This document shows, piece by piece, positions 16,998-25,827 of a stretch of DNA of 64,000 nt. Each line of letters starts with the position of its first letter. The stretch's first letter is position 1. Source of the DNA: an uncultured Lachnospiraceae bacterium (GTDB taxonomy: Bacteria > Bacillota > Clostridia > Lachnospirales > Lachnospiraceae). The notes under the pieces are model-generated. The model was not told where the DNA came from, did no database searches, and saw only the letters and a list, made by a program, of their open reading frames with translations. A program made the translations under genes and the position numbers. The DNA lies in assembly GCA_910578405.1 (NCBI GenBank), contig CAJTQO010000004.1, positions 1 through 64,000 on the forward strand, read 5' to 3'.

Positions 16998-17048
16998 TTT
17001 GAAAATTGCTTTCTGGCAGATGTCAGGAATGAATTTTCAAACACTAGG
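16998..17048. repeat. Short dispersed repeat, copy B (palindromic arrangement)
   Basis: TTTGAAAATTGCTTTCTGGC (inverted relative to copy A at 14238) and AATTTTCAAACACTAGG (direct) lie head to head, so the 10-base arms TTTGAAAATT and AATTTTCAAA form a large inverted repeat. It lies after spmB. Confidence 0.55.
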
Positions 17049-17401
17049 ATAGTTATGTCAAAGGGATTGTGTGAAAAGGGGTTCCTGGCATTTGGCAAAA
17101 TTATTTGGAATAACAGTTGCCAGCTTAAAAAAATGCGGGTATGATTATGGATAGCATCTTTTTCCAAGGCATAAAGTTGTCTGGCTGGGTTTGTAGGAGA
17201 GCTTTTGGGAGCATGTTTAGGGCAGGCGCGGTTGGAAACAGGAAGCGAATAAACAGAAACGTAATGAAGAAATGTAACCGAAAGGAAGGCAGCGAACAGA
17301 AACTTAGCAAAAAGGAATGCAGAATGGAAATGTAACGAAAAAGTAAAATGCGTAACGGAATGGCAGGAGCAGAAGTGGAACAGGAGGAAGGGAAAAGGGT
17401 T
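17049..17401. other. Leader region of lacLM, no clear gene
   Basis: Apart from the promoter at 17117 I see no supported gene. A 61-codon Lys/Arg-rich frame from 17147 has no good RBS. The predicted transcript would have a leader of about 250 bases before lacL, room for regulation, but I cannot identify a riboswitch or a clear cre site. Confidence 0.4.
17117..17145 (+). promoter_or_regulatory. Candidate sigma-A promoter for lacLM
   Basis: -35 TTGCCA (17117-17122), exactly 17-base spacer, -10 TATGAT (17140-17145); five of six consensus bases in each box. Confidence 0.6.
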
Positions 17402-19333
17402 ATGAAGCAGGATTTAAAATGGCTGGATGATCCGGAAGTGTTCCGTGTCGGTAAGCTTCCGGCCCATAGCGACCATGTTTTCTATAAAGATATGGAAGAA
17501 ATGGGAATGGGGGAGAATTCACTGGAGCAGCCGTTGGATGGGATATGGAAGTTTCATTACAGCAGGAAAGTGGCAGAACGGCCGGCTGATTTTTATAAAG
17601 AGGAGTTTGATGCATCAGAGTTTGAGGAAATAATAACGCCCTGCCATATTGAAATGGCAGGGTATGATAAGATTCAATATATTAACACTATGTATCCATG
17701 GGAAGGGCATGTGTTTCGCAGGCCGGCATATTCTTTGGATGGCGCCTGCCGTTGGGAGGGGATGTTCAGCGCCGCGGAGGATAATCGGGTTGGCTCTTAT
17801 CGGAAAGAGTTTGACTTGGATGAGGGGCTTGTGGACAAGCGGGTATTTATCCGGTTTGAAGGGGTGGAACAGGCGATGTTCCTTTGGCTCAACGGTCATT
17901 TTATCGGATATTCGGAGGACAGTTTTACCCCTGCGGAGTTTGACTTGACGCCTTATATAAAAAAGACGGGCAATGTGCTGGCAGTGGAGGTATATAAACG
18001 GAGTACGGCTGCTTTTTTGGAAGATCAGGATTTTTTCCGTTTTTTTGGGATTTACCGGAAAGTGTCATTGTTCGGGAAGCCGGAATTGCATGTGGAAGAT
18101 CTTTGGGCGAAGCCAACGCTGCAAAACGACGGAACAGGGAGCCTGGGGTTGGAGCTGCAGCTTTCCATGCCAAAAGGCCGCGGCGGTAAAGTGGAAATAT
18201 CCCTGTCCGATGCGGAAAACGGCGTTTGCATAGGGCATACGTTTCTGGCGTCAGAGGAGGGGGAAGCGACTGAGGAGGAAAGCGGAGGCTGGCAAAGGGT
18301 GCGGTATGAGATGGAGCCTCAGTGTGCAGGGCAGGTAATTCCCTGGGAAAATGGAAATCCTTATTTGTACAGTTTGCTTATTAAATTATATAATAACGAT
18401 GGGGAACTGGTGGAAGCGGTTCCTTATCCGGTTGGCTTTTGCCGGCTGGAGCTTGTGGATAAGGTTATGCATTTAAACGGAAAGCGGTTGGTTTTGCATG
18501 GAGTGAACCGCCATGAATGGAGCCCGGAAAGCGGGAGATGCATTGGCAGGAAAGAAATGGAGCGGGATTTGGAATGTTTCCAGGCAAATTGCATCAATGC
18601 CGTGCGAACCTGCCATTACCCGGATCAGATTCCATGGTATTATCTGTGCGATAAAAAAGGGATATATGTGATGGCGGAGGCTAATCTGGAATCCCATGGT
18701 TCCTGGCAGAAGCTGGGGGCTATAGAGCCGTCCTGGAATGTGCCGGGCAGCCTGCCGCAGTGGAAGGAAGCCGTCCTGGACAGGGCGCGGAATAATTTTG
18801 AATATTTTAAGAACCATGTTTCCATTCTGTTCTGGTCTTTGGGAAACGAGTCTTATGCGGGAGATAATATAGAGAGTATGTACCGGTACTATAAGGAGAA
18901 ACATGATGGCAGGCTGGTGCATTATGAGGGCATTTTCAACAACCGGGAATATAAAAAGACTGTCACTGACGTTGAAAGCCGTATGTATGCCAAACCGCAG
19001 GAGATTAGGGAATATTTGGACAAGGAGCCGGACAAGCCGTTTATCCTGTGTGAATATATGCACGATATGGGCAATTCACTGGGGGGTATGGATTCTTATA
19101 TGAAACTGCTGGAGGAGTACGATATGTATCAGGGCGGTTTTATATGGGATTTTATTGACCAGGCGCTTTGGGTGGAGGACAGTGTAACCGGGAAGAAGGC
19201 GCTGCGTTATGGCGGGGATTTTGACGACAGGCCAACGGACTATGAATTTTCGGGCAATGGAATTGTGTTTGCGGACAGGACGGAGAAGCCTGCCATGCAG
19301 GAGGTGAGGCACTATTATGGAAAATATAGGTAG
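17402..19333 (+). CDS. lacL: Beta-galactosidase large subunit (GH2), LacL type
   Basis: A 643-residue cytoplasmic enzyme that hydrolyses beta-galactosides such as lactose together with LacM. It has the GH2 order: sugar-binding jelly roll (about 30-215, with LDGIWKFHYS, MYPWEGH and DQDFFRFFGIYR), immunoglobulin-like domain (215-330), TIM barrel (330-643). Acid/base is E483 (FWSLGNESYAGDN) and nucleophile is E551 (FILCEYMHDMGNS); the HGVNRHE motif is present. LacL proteins are about 626 residues, so length fits. ATG 17402 matches the family start; the frame is open 18 codons upstream. Its last 17 bases overlap lacM, implying translational coupling. The domain order equals that of LacZ cut before the small-subunit domain. 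Confidence 0.93.
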   Translation: MKQDLKWLDDPEVFRVGKLPAHSDHVFYKDMEEMGMGENSLEQPLDGIWKFHYSRKVAERPADFYKEEFDASEFEEIITPCHIEMAGYDKIQYINTMYPWEGHVFRRPAYSLDGACRWEGMFSAAEDNRVGSYRKEFDLDEGLVDKRVFIRFEGVEQAMFLWLNGHFIGYSEDSFTPAEFDLTPYIKKTGNVLAVEVYKRSTAAFLEDQDFFRFFGIYRKVSLFGKPELHVEDLWAKPTLQNDGTGSLGLELQLSMPKGRGGKVEISLSDAENGVCIGHTFLASEEGEATEEESGGWQRVRYEMEPQCAGQVIPWENGNPYLYSLLIKLYNNDGELVEAVPYPVGFCRLELVDKVMHLNGKRLVLHGVNRHEWSPESGRCIGRKEMERDLECFQANCINAVRTCHYPDQIPWYYLCDKKGIYVMAEANLESHGSWQKLGAIEPSWNVPGSLPQWKEAVLDRARNNFEYFKNHVSILFWSLGNESYAGDNIESMYRYYKEKHDGRLVHYEGIFNNREYKKTVTDVESRMYAKPQEIREYLDKEPDKPFILCEYMHDMGNSLGGMDSYMKLLEEYDMYQGGFIWDFIDQALWVEDSVTGKKALRYGGDFDDRPTDYEFSGNGIVFADRTEKPAMQEVRHYYGKYR

Positions 19334-20300
19334 AAAGATTCCGGACAGGTTGAATGTGGTCTATGGGGATGTGACGCTTGGGGTAAAGGGGGAAGCGGAG
19401 GGAAAAGCGTTCCACTATATTTTCTCTTATGCAGCCGGCGGGCCGGCGTCGTTTTGCATAGACGGGAGAGAATGGCTGTACCGTGCGCCCCGGCCTGTTT
19501 TCTGGAGGGCAGTGACGGACAATGACAGAGGATGCGGTTTTGCGCTGGCAAGCGGTATATGGCTTGCGGCGGATATGTTTATCCGCTGCATGGGAATTTC
19601 CGTGGCCGTGGATGGGAAAGAAATTCCGCTGCCATGCGCTCCGGCCAACAATATATATACGGGAACGGAAACGGCGCATAGCGTACAAATTGTCTATACG
19701 TATGAGACAATAACCAATCCGTCGGCCAGGGTAACGGTGGCTTACCGGACAGAAGCGTCAGGGGAGATAACGGTGGATGCCCGGTACTTTGGGCAAAAGG
19801 GTCTGCCGGAGCTTCCGGTATTTGGTATGCGCTTTGTGATGCCGACTTGCGCGGAGCGGTTTGTATATGAAGGATTGTCCGGGGAAACTTACCCTGACCG
19901 GAAAGCCGGAGGGGTGGAAGGAATCCATGAAGTGGCCGGGCTTCCGGTGACTCCTTATCTGGTTCCCCAGGACTGTGGGATGCATGTGGACAGCCATTGG
20001 CTGGAGGTGTGGCGGAGTACGGGACTGGATAACAGCAGGCGAGGGAAAGAGGCGAAAGCCCTTCGTTTTGAGATGGATAAACTGGCATTTTCCTGTCTGC
20101 CTTACACGGCGGAGGAACTGGAAAACGCAACCCACCAGGAAGAGCTTCCGCCGCCGCGGCGGACTGTAGTATGTATTTATGGGGCAGTCCGGGGCGTGGG
20201 AGGAATTGATAGCTGGGGGACGGATGTGGAGGAAGCTTATCATGTGGATGCGGGGGAAGATATTTGCTGTTCCTTCCGTATCGTGCCTTGTGCGTCTTAG
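19317..20300 (+). CDS. lacM: Beta-galactosidase small subunit, LacM type
   Basis: A 327-residue protein equal to the C-terminal Bgal_small_N domain of LacZ. Visible family features are APRPVFWRAVTDNDRGCGF at the N-terminal third, FGMRFVMP, YEGLSGETYPDRKAGG, a central PYLVPQDCGMHVDSHW and the final GGIDSWGTDVEEAYHVDAGE loop that completes the active site of the large subunit. It starts inside the end of lacL (ATG 19317, lacL stop 19331-19333) in another frame. Without it LacL is expected to be inactive. Typical LacM length is about 320. Confidence 0.93.
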   Translation: MENIGRKIPDRLNVVYGDVTLGVKGEAEGKAFHYIFSYAAGGPASFCIDGREWLYRAPRPVFWRAVTDNDRGCGFALASGIWLAADMFIRCMGISVAVDGKEIPLPCAPANNIYTGTETAHSVQIVYTYETITNPSARVTVAYRTEASGEITVDARYFGQKGLPELPVFGMRFVMPTCAERFVYEGLSGETYPDRKAGGVEGIHEVAGLPVTPYLVPQDCGMHVDSHWLEVWRSTGLDNSRRGKEAKALRFEMDKLAFSCLPYTAEELENATHQEELPPPRRTVVCIYGAVRGVGGIDSWGTDVEEAYHVDAGEDICCSFRIVPCAS

Positions 20301-20464
20301 CTTATGCAGGAGAGCCGCGTTATGGAAAGGACTGTAAAAAGCGGAAAGGGCATAGCGGATGTACCGGAATATTTGGCATAAAAACCCCAATATGTTGGAT
20401 GGTAAGCAAAAGAAGGAAAGATTGGAAATCGTGCAGAAAAAGGAATTAGAAAGGAATTATTAAG

Positions 20465-22228
20465 ATGGCAAAGATAGCTACGGAACTGCAGACATTATTA
20501 AGGAATATAGACCGCAGGGGATATCCTGCCTATAAAGATACGAAGGGGAGTTATAATTTTGGGCGTTATATCCTGTCCATAGACCATGTGCAGGGCGATC
20601 CTTTTGCAGCGCCTTCCAAGGTAAGCATACACATTGCAGGGAAGGAAGCCGGGTTCCCTGTAGAGTATTATGGGAAGCGGGAGCGCAGGATAGCCCTGCA
20701 GGATTACTTGCTGCGTCTTTTCCGTAAAGAGGTGGACAAATATAATTTCAAAGCAAAGGGTTCCGGCAAAAGCGGGCTGATGTCTGCCAGCCGTCCGGGA
20801 CAGGAAGTGTTAGAGAGAACAGCCTGTGAAATGGATGCGGCCACCGGGGATTTGACAGTGCGTCTGGAAGTGGGTTTTCCGGCCAATGGGCGTACCATCT
20901 GCTCTTATGAATTGATTAAAATTTTATTTGACTTTTTGCCGAAATGCGTACAGGATGTGCTGTATTACAAAAGGCTGGACAGCCGGGAAGTGGAGGAAAC
21001 CATGTTTCTGGCTGACGACAGGAAGTACATCCGGGACGGTTTGGAAGGCTGGGGACTGGTGGCGTTTGTGGCCAATGGCTCTGTTTTGCCAAGAGAGTCC
21101 GGCGTGTCGGACAAACCAATGAAAAACAGTGTAACGTTTACCTCGCCGGCGTCAATGGAAATCGAACTGCAGCTTCCCCATAAGGGAGCAGTGAAGGGAA
21201 TGGGGATTCGAAAGGGGATTACCCTGATTGTAGGCGGCGGGTATCATGGGAAATCCACTTTGCTGAAAGCTTTGGAGCTTGGCGTTTACGACCATATTGC
21301 AGGGGACGGCAGGGAGTACGTGATTACGGCGCCGGATGCAGTGAAGATTCGTGCAGAAGACGGCAGATGCGTAAAGAAGGATGACATTTCGATGTTCGTA
21401 AACAATCTGCCCAATGGGAAGCAGACAGCGGATTTCTATACGGAGGATGCCAGTGGAAGCACTTCACAGGCGGCTAACGTAATAGAGGCTATGGAAAGCG
21501 GGGCGTCGTTGTTGTTAATTGATGAGGATACCTGTGCGACTAACTTTATGGTAAGGGATGAACTGATGCAGCGGGTGGTGCATAGGGACAAAGAGCCGAT
21601 TACGCCTTTTATAGAAAGGGCGCGGCACCTCTATGAAAAGAGAGGGATTTCCTGTGTGATAGTGGCCGGAAGTTCCGGGGCTTATTTCCATATTGCGGAT
21701 CAGATTGTACAGATGGATAATTATGTTCCACAGGAGATTACGGCATTGGCAAAAGAAGAAGCGGCCAAATATCCGGTATTGCTGCTTCCGGAGCAGGAGC
21801 CGGGCGGGCCGGATTACCGTCGGGCGCCGGGCGCTGGCGGCGCAAGGCATGGCGGCGGGGCAGGACACCGCGGCGGACGCGGCGGGAATGACCGAAACGG
21901 CGGCGACCGTGACAGCCGAGTGAAGATAAAGGGGATGGGAAAAGAGGCGGTCAGCCTGAACAAAGAGACGGTGGATTTGCGTTATGTGGAGCAGATTGCG
22001 GACAGCGAACAGGTAATGACGCTTGGGTATTTGCTGGCATATGCGGAGGGGAATCTGTTCAATGGACGGGACACTATGCAGAAGGCAGTGGATACGTTGA
22101 TGGATATGATTGAGAAGAAAGGGCTGGCCAGTGTAGTGCCGGGCAGTTATCTGCCTTCGGGACTGGCATTGCCGCGGCGGCAGGAAATTTTTGCCTGCTT
22201 TAACCGGTACCGGAATTTGAAATTGTAA
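20465..22228 (+). CDS. ABC-class P-loop ATPase (PF09818 family) with RGG-like insert
   Basis: A 587-residue cytoplasmic ATPase. Walker A is GGGYHGKSTLL, Walker B is LLLIDEDTCATNF, and the signature-like region is GSTSQAANVIEAMESGAS. The N-terminal 200 residues are the family-specific domain (YPAYKDTKGSYNFGRYILSI). Residues about 447-485 are Gly/Arg/Asp-rich with RGG-type repeats (HRGGRGGNDRNGG). The family includes an RNA-editing complex ATPase of trypanosomes, so RNA binding is a fair guess. RBS AAGGAATTATTAAG. It lies 164 bases after lacM with no shared function evident. Confidence 0.85.
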   Translation: MAKIATELQTLLRNIDRRGYPAYKDTKGSYNFGRYILSIDHVQGDPFAAPSKVSIHIAGKEAGFPVEYYGKRERRIALQDYLLRLFRKEVDKYNFKAKGSGKSGLMSASRPGQEVLERTACEMDAATGDLTVRLEVGFPANGRTICSYELIKILFDFLPKCVQDVLYYKRLDSREVEETMFLADDRKYIRDGLEGWGLVAFVANGSVLPRESGVSDKPMKNSVTFTSPASMEIELQLPHKGAVKGMGIRKGITLIVGGGYHGKSTLLKALELGVYDHIAGDGREYVITAPDAVKIRAEDGRCVKKDDISMFVNNLPNGKQTADFYTEDASGSTSQAANVIEAMESGASLLLIDEDTCATNFMVRDELMQRVVHRDKEPITPFIERARHLYEKRGISCVIVAGSSGAYFHIADQIVQMDNYVPQEITALAKEEAAKYPVLLLPEQEPGGPDYRRAPGAGGARHGGGAGHRGGRGGNDRNGGDRDSRVKIKGMGKEAVSLNKETVDLRYVEQIADSEQVMTLGYLLAYAEGNLFNGRDTMQKAVDTLMDMIEKKGLASVVPGSYLPSGLALPRRQEIFACFNRYRNLKL

Positions 22229-22249
22229 CTGGAAGTTGGAAGAAAGAAG

Positions 22250-22290
22250 GCGGCTTTCCGGTTTCCTATAAAAGGAAACTGGAAAGCCGC
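22250..22290. terminator. Hairpin terminator between convergent genes
   Basis: Arms GCGGCTTTCCGGTTTCCT (22250-22267) and AGGAAACTGGAAAGCCGC (22273-22290) pair fully except one G-T, with a 5-base loop. It separates the ATPase gene from the convergent hemerythrin gene; the right arm ends at the hemerythrin stop. No clean T-run on the + side. Confidence 0.65.
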
Positions 22291-22742
22291 TAAGAAATTG
22301 CCTGTGGTTCCAAAATGCCGGTTTCCACATATGGAATTAAATAAAGGCATAAGTCCCGGTCTTCTTGCAATATATGATTGAACAGGTATTCCTGCATATG
22401 TTCCTTTAATGCAGTAAGGGTACGGTTAGGTTCCTGTACAAGGGCTGACAAATCGAAATGGAGGATATAATCTTTCAGATCCATATGATCCGCCATGTGT
22501 GTGGCAAGTTTGGGATATTGATACTTTGCCATCATATTTTCCTCTGTATAGAAGTGGTAGGATGTGTATTCCCTCAATTCGCAGATAATATCCAGTAGTT
22601 GTTTTTGGGTGACATGCTGGCATTCATGCATAATAAGTTGTTCGATATCACGGATGATACGGAACAATTCCTGATGCTGTTCGTCAATGATTTTGACGCC
22701 GCATTCCATTTCCTTACACCAGTCAAATTTAAAATCAAACAT
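22290..22742 (-). CDS. Bacteriohemerythrin
   Basis: A 150-residue four-helix di-iron protein. All seven iron ligands are present: H23 (DEQHQEL), H63 and E67 (YHFYTEEN), H82 and H86 (THMADHMD), H123 and D128 (NHILQEDRD). Such proteins bind O2 reversibly and in anaerobes are thought to sense or scavenge oxygen. No signal peptide or fused signalling domain, so it is a cytosolic single-domain form. It is monocistronic with its own promoter at 22814 and a good RBS (CAGGAGGCATCATTACT). Confidence 0.93.
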   Translation of the reverse strand: MFDFKFDWCKEMECGVKIIDEQHQELFRIIRDIEQLIMHECQHVTQKQLLDIICELREYTSYHFYTEENMMAKYQYPKLATHMADHMDLKDYILHFDLSALVQEPNRTLTALKEHMQEYLFNHILQEDRDLCLYLIPYVETGILEPQAIS

Positions 22743-22813
22743 AGTAATGATGCCTCCTGCTGCGTATTTGTAACTGTCTTTGCCTATATTGCTTCATAAT
22801 AACAGGCATTTTT

Positions 22814-22842
22814 ATTTTATACTAGGAAAGTTTTGTGTGCAA
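22814..22842 (-). promoter_or_regulatory. Candidate promoter for hemerythrin
   Basis: On the minus strand: -35 TTGCAC (complement 22837-22842), 17-base spacer, -10 TAAAAT (complement 22814-22819), about 70 bases before the ATG. Confidence 0.45.
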
Positions 22843-22901
22843 CTGGAAATTCATAAATTTAATAAAAACTTGAGAAAAAGGAAGAGAGGGAGAAGAAAAA
22901 A

Positions 22902-23351
22902 ATGGAAGGGCAAAGCTGGGTGGCCGCTGCTGTTGTGGCAGTAGTGTCCGCGGTTGTTTTTGTTTTGATTTTCCGTCTTTTGAGGCACAGGAGAGGGCGG
23001 CTGGACGCTGTGGATGGGATGGAAGGGCATGACTTTGAGCATTTCTGTGCGGAACTGTTGGTGAAACAGGGGTTTGGAGATGTGGCGGTTACTAAGGGAA
23101 GCGGCGATTACGGGGTGGATATCCTGGCGGAGAGGGATGGGATTACCTATGCGTTCCAGTGCAAATGCCATAGCGAAGCGGTGGGCATACGGGCGGTGCA
23201 GGAAGTGTATGCGGGGAGGGATTATTACGACTGTATGGTGGGGGTGGTGTTGACAAACCAGTATTTTACCACCCCGGCAGTGAATGCAGCGAAGAAGTTA
23301 AAGATTTTATTGTGGGACAGGGAATATTTGGAGAGTATGATGGAAGAGTGA
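22902..23351 (+). CDS. Membrane-anchored Mrr-type restriction endonuclease domain protein
   Basis: A 149-residue protein. One N-terminal TM segment (about 5-27) is followed by an Arg-rich stretch and an Mrr_cat nuclease domain (about 38-145): DFEHFCAELLVKQGF, then the catalytic GSGDYGVDILAE and the QCKCH element (D-x-D/E-QxK type active site), and a C-terminal GVVLTNQYFTTPAVNAAKK. Mrr domains cut modified DNA, but this short membrane-tethered form has no DNA-recognition winged helix. The nuclease would face the cytoplasm. RBS GGAAGAGAGGGAG lies upstream of the ATG. No methylase is adjacent. Confidence 0.85.
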   Translation: MEGQSWVAAAVVAVVSAVVFVLIFRLLRHRRGRLDAVDGMEGHDFEHFCAELLVKQGFGDVAVTKGSGDYGVDILAERDGITYAFQCKCHSEAVGIRAVQEVYAGRDYYDCMVGVVLTNQYFTTPAVNAAKKLKILLWDREYLESMMEE

Positions 23352-23440
23352 CAAGCGTTATTGCAGCAGGCCAAAAGGGGAAGCGTCTAAGAAATTTTGT
23401 CATATTGCAAAAAGGATAAGGAGAAAGGCAGGGAATTGTG

Positions 23441-25036
23441 ATGGATGTAAGGGAGCGGATTGTCAGTGGCAGGACGGCATTAGGGATTGAGTTTGGTTCG
23501 ACCAGGATTAAGGCTGTATTGATTGGAGAGGATGGCGTGCCGTTAGCGTCAGGCAGTTATGAGTGGGAGAACCAATATGAGGATAATATATGGACGTATA
23601 GCCTGGATATGGTTTGGAAGGGGCTGCAGGACAGTTATAGTAAGTTGGCCGGGGATGTATGGGAGCAATACGGCGTGACTTTGGAGACAGTGGGGAGTAT
23701 CGGATTCAGCGCCATGATGCATGGGTATCTGGTCTTTGACAAAGCCGGAAAATTATTGGTTCCGTTCCGTACGTGGAGAAATACGATGACAGGCCAGGCG
23801 GCAGAGGAACTGACAGGGCTGTTTGGGTATCATATACCGCAAAGGTGGAGCGTCGCGCATTTGAGACAGGCGATTTTAAGGGGAGAGGAGCATGTAAAAG
23901 ATGTGGATTTTATGACGACGCTGGCTGGGTATGTGCATTGGAAACTGACAGGGAAGAAAGTATTGGGGGTGGGCGACGCGTCCGGAATGTTCCCGATTGA
24001 TACGCAGACAAAGGATTTTCATGCAAGGATGTTAGAGCAGTTTGACGGACTTGTGGCCGGGGAACAGTATCCATGGAAGTTAAAGGATATCCTGCCCAAG
24101 GTTTTGGTGGCCGGGGAAGACGCCGGAGCGTTGACGCAGGAAGGGGCCAGGCTGTTGGATGTATCCGGCAAGCTGAAGGCTGGGATTGTTGTTTGTCCGC
24201 CAGAAGGCGATGCAGGGACGGGCATGGCGGCGACAAACAGTGTGGCTGTGCGGACGGGAAATGTGTCGGCAGGAACCAGTGTGTTTGCCATGATTGTGCT
24301 GGAGAAAGAACTTTCCAGGGTTTACCCGGAGATTGATTTGGTAACGACTCCGGACGGGAGCCTGGTGGGTATGGTGCATTGCAACAACTGTACGTCTGAC
24401 TTGAATGCCTGGGTGCATATTTTTAAAGAATTTATGGCAGAGATGGGAATAGAGGCGGATATGGAGCGATTGTATGGCACGCTGTACCGCAAAGCGTTGG
24501 AAGGGGATAAGGATTGCGGGGGGCTGGTATCGTACTGTTACTCTTCCGGCGAACCGGTGACAGGTTTTGAAGAAGGGAGCCCATTGTTTGCGCGGAAGGT
24601 GGATGGCAAGTTCACATTGGCTAATTTTATGCGCACCCATTTATATTCTTCTCTGGCTGCTTTAAAGATTGGTCTGGATATTTTGTTCCGGGAAGAGAAG
24701 GTGCAGGCGGATGAAATTTTCGGACATGGCGGGCTGTTTAAGACAAAAGGGGTCGGGCAGAGTATCCTGGCAGCGGCCATAGACGCGCCAGTGTCAGTTA
24801 TGGAGACGGCTGGGGAAGGCGGCGCCTGGGGCATTGCGGCGCTGGCGGCCTACCGCAAGGACAAGGAAGAAGGGGAAAGTCTGGCCGCATATTTGGATAA
24901 GAAGATATTTGCAGGCAAGAAGGGGAGCAGGATGGAGCCGGATCCGGCAGATGTGGCTGGTTTTGACGCTTTTATCCAATTATATAAAGACGGGCTGGCG
25001 ATAGAGCGGGCAGCCGTGGAAAAGTTAAAGGGATAA
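23441..25036 (+). CDS. FGGY-family carbohydrate kinase, probably L-ribulokinase-like
   Basis: A 531-residue sugar kinase of the actin/HSP70 fold. N-terminal phosphate loop GIEFGSTRIKAVLIG, the substrate-side GFSAMMHGYLVFD and TWRNTMTGQAAEEL, and the C-terminal ATP-site FGHGGLFKTKGVGQ and GEGGAWGIAALAA are visible. The next gene is araD, which takes L-ribulose 5-phosphate, so this kinase most likely makes it from L-ribulose. It is not a typical AraB; some clostridia use a different FGGY ribulokinase (AraK-type). Xylulokinase activity is an alternative. ATG 23441 is preferred to the adjoining GTG. No arabinose isomerase gene (araA) is visible. Confidence 0.82.
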   Translation: MDVRERIVSGRTALGIEFGSTRIKAVLIGEDGVPLASGSYEWENQYEDNIWTYSLDMVWKGLQDSYSKLAGDVWEQYGVTLETVGSIGFSAMMHGYLVFDKAGKLLVPFRTWRNTMTGQAAEELTGLFGYHIPQRWSVAHLRQAILRGEEHVKDVDFMTTLAGYVHWKLTGKKVLGVGDASGMFPIDTQTKDFHARMLEQFDGLVAGEQYPWKLKDILPKVLVAGEDAGALTQEGARLLDVSGKLKAGIVVCPPEGDAGTGMAATNSVAVRTGNVSAGTSVFAMIVLEKELSRVYPEIDLVTTPDGSLVGMVHCNNCTSDLNAWVHIFKEFMAEMGIEADMERLYGTLYRKALEGDKDCGGLVSYCYSSGEPVTGFEEGSPLFARKVDGKFTLANFMRTHLYSSLAALKIGLDILFREEKVQADEIFGHGGLFKTKGVGQSILAAAIDAPVSVMETAGEGGAWGIAALAAYRKDKEEGESLAAYLDKKIFAGKKGSRMEPDPADVAGFDAFIQLYKDGLAIERAAVEKLKG

Positions 25037-25134
25037 GATGGGAGGAGGATAAAAAAAGGATATGGAAAGAAACGCAAAATGCAAAATGGGAGAAAATAGA
25101 TAGGACAGAAGAATAAAACAGGAGGGGTCATGGG

Positions 25135-25827
25135 ATGTTAGAGGATTTGAAAAGAAAGGTGTATGAAGCCAATATGCTGCTTCCAGAGTATGGACTGGTA
25201 ACGTTTACCTGGGGGAACGTCAGCGGGATAGACCGTGAGGCGGGGCTTTTTGTAATAAAGCCAAGCGGCATGGAATATGACAGGCTGTCGCCGGAGGATA
25301 TGGTGGTGGTGGATTTGGAAGGGCGAAAGGTGGAAGGCAGATGGAACCCTTCTTCCGATACGCCGACTCATTTGGAACTGTATCGGGCATTTCCGAAGAT
25401 AGGGGGCATTGTGCATACCCATTCTTCCTGGGCGACGAGCTGGGCGCAGGCGGGGAGGGGCATCCCGTGCTATGGGACGACCCATGCGGATTACATATAC
25501 GGTGAGGTGCCTTGTGTAAGGCGGCTGACGAAAGAGGAAATAGAGAAAGGGTATGAGAGAAATACAGGACGTTTGATTGCGGAATTTTTTGCAGATAAAA
25601 GTTATGAGGCGGTTCCGGCAGTATTGTGCAAAAATCACGGGCCTTTTGCCTGGGGGAAAGATGTTTATGAAGCTGTGCATCATGCGGTGGTATTGGAAGA
25701 AGTGGCGAAAATGGCGGCACGGTGTGAGTGGATAAATCCGCAGGTAAAACCCGCCCCACAGGAATTGCAGGATAAACATTATAATAGAAAACATGGGGAG
25801 AATGCTTATTATGGACAAAATGGCTGA
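25135..25827 (+). CDS. araD: L-ribulose-5-phosphate 4-epimerase
   Basis: A 230-residue class II aldolase-fold enzyme converting L-ribulose 5-phosphate to D-xylulose 5-phosphate. Zinc ligands H94 and H96 (IVHTHSSWAT) and H168 (KNHGPF) are present, with the phosphate-binding TWGNVSG and PSGMEYDRLSPEDMV and D75 (SSDTPTHLELY). Typical AraD length is 228-235. RBS AGGAGGGGTCATGGG. It is 98 bases after the kinase, probably in one operon for pentose entry into the pentose phosphate or phosphoketolase route. Confidence 0.94.
   Translation: MLEDLKRKVYEANMLLPEYGLVTFTWGNVSGIDREAGLFVIKPSGMEYDRLSPEDMVVVDLEGRKVEGRWNPSSDTPTHLELYRAFPKIGGIVHTHSSWATSWAQAGRGIPCYGTTHADYIYGEVPCVRRLTKEEIEKGYERNTGRLIAEFFADKSYEAVPAVLCKNHGPFAWGKDVYEAVHHAVVLEEVAKMAARCEWINPQVKPAPQELQDKHYNRKHGENAYYGQNG

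Noticed and set aside
17147..17335. 61-codon Lys/Arg-rich frame in the lacLM leader
   Set aside because: No good RBS and low-complexity composition; probably untranslated leader.
20325..20384. 19-codon frame after lacM with AGGAG upstream
   Set aside because: Too short and with no distinctive composition to separate it from chance.
21515..22330. 271-codon minus-strand frame opposite the ABC-class ATPase
   Set aside because: Entirely antisense to a well-supported gene with P-loop motifs; composition is that of a shadow frame.
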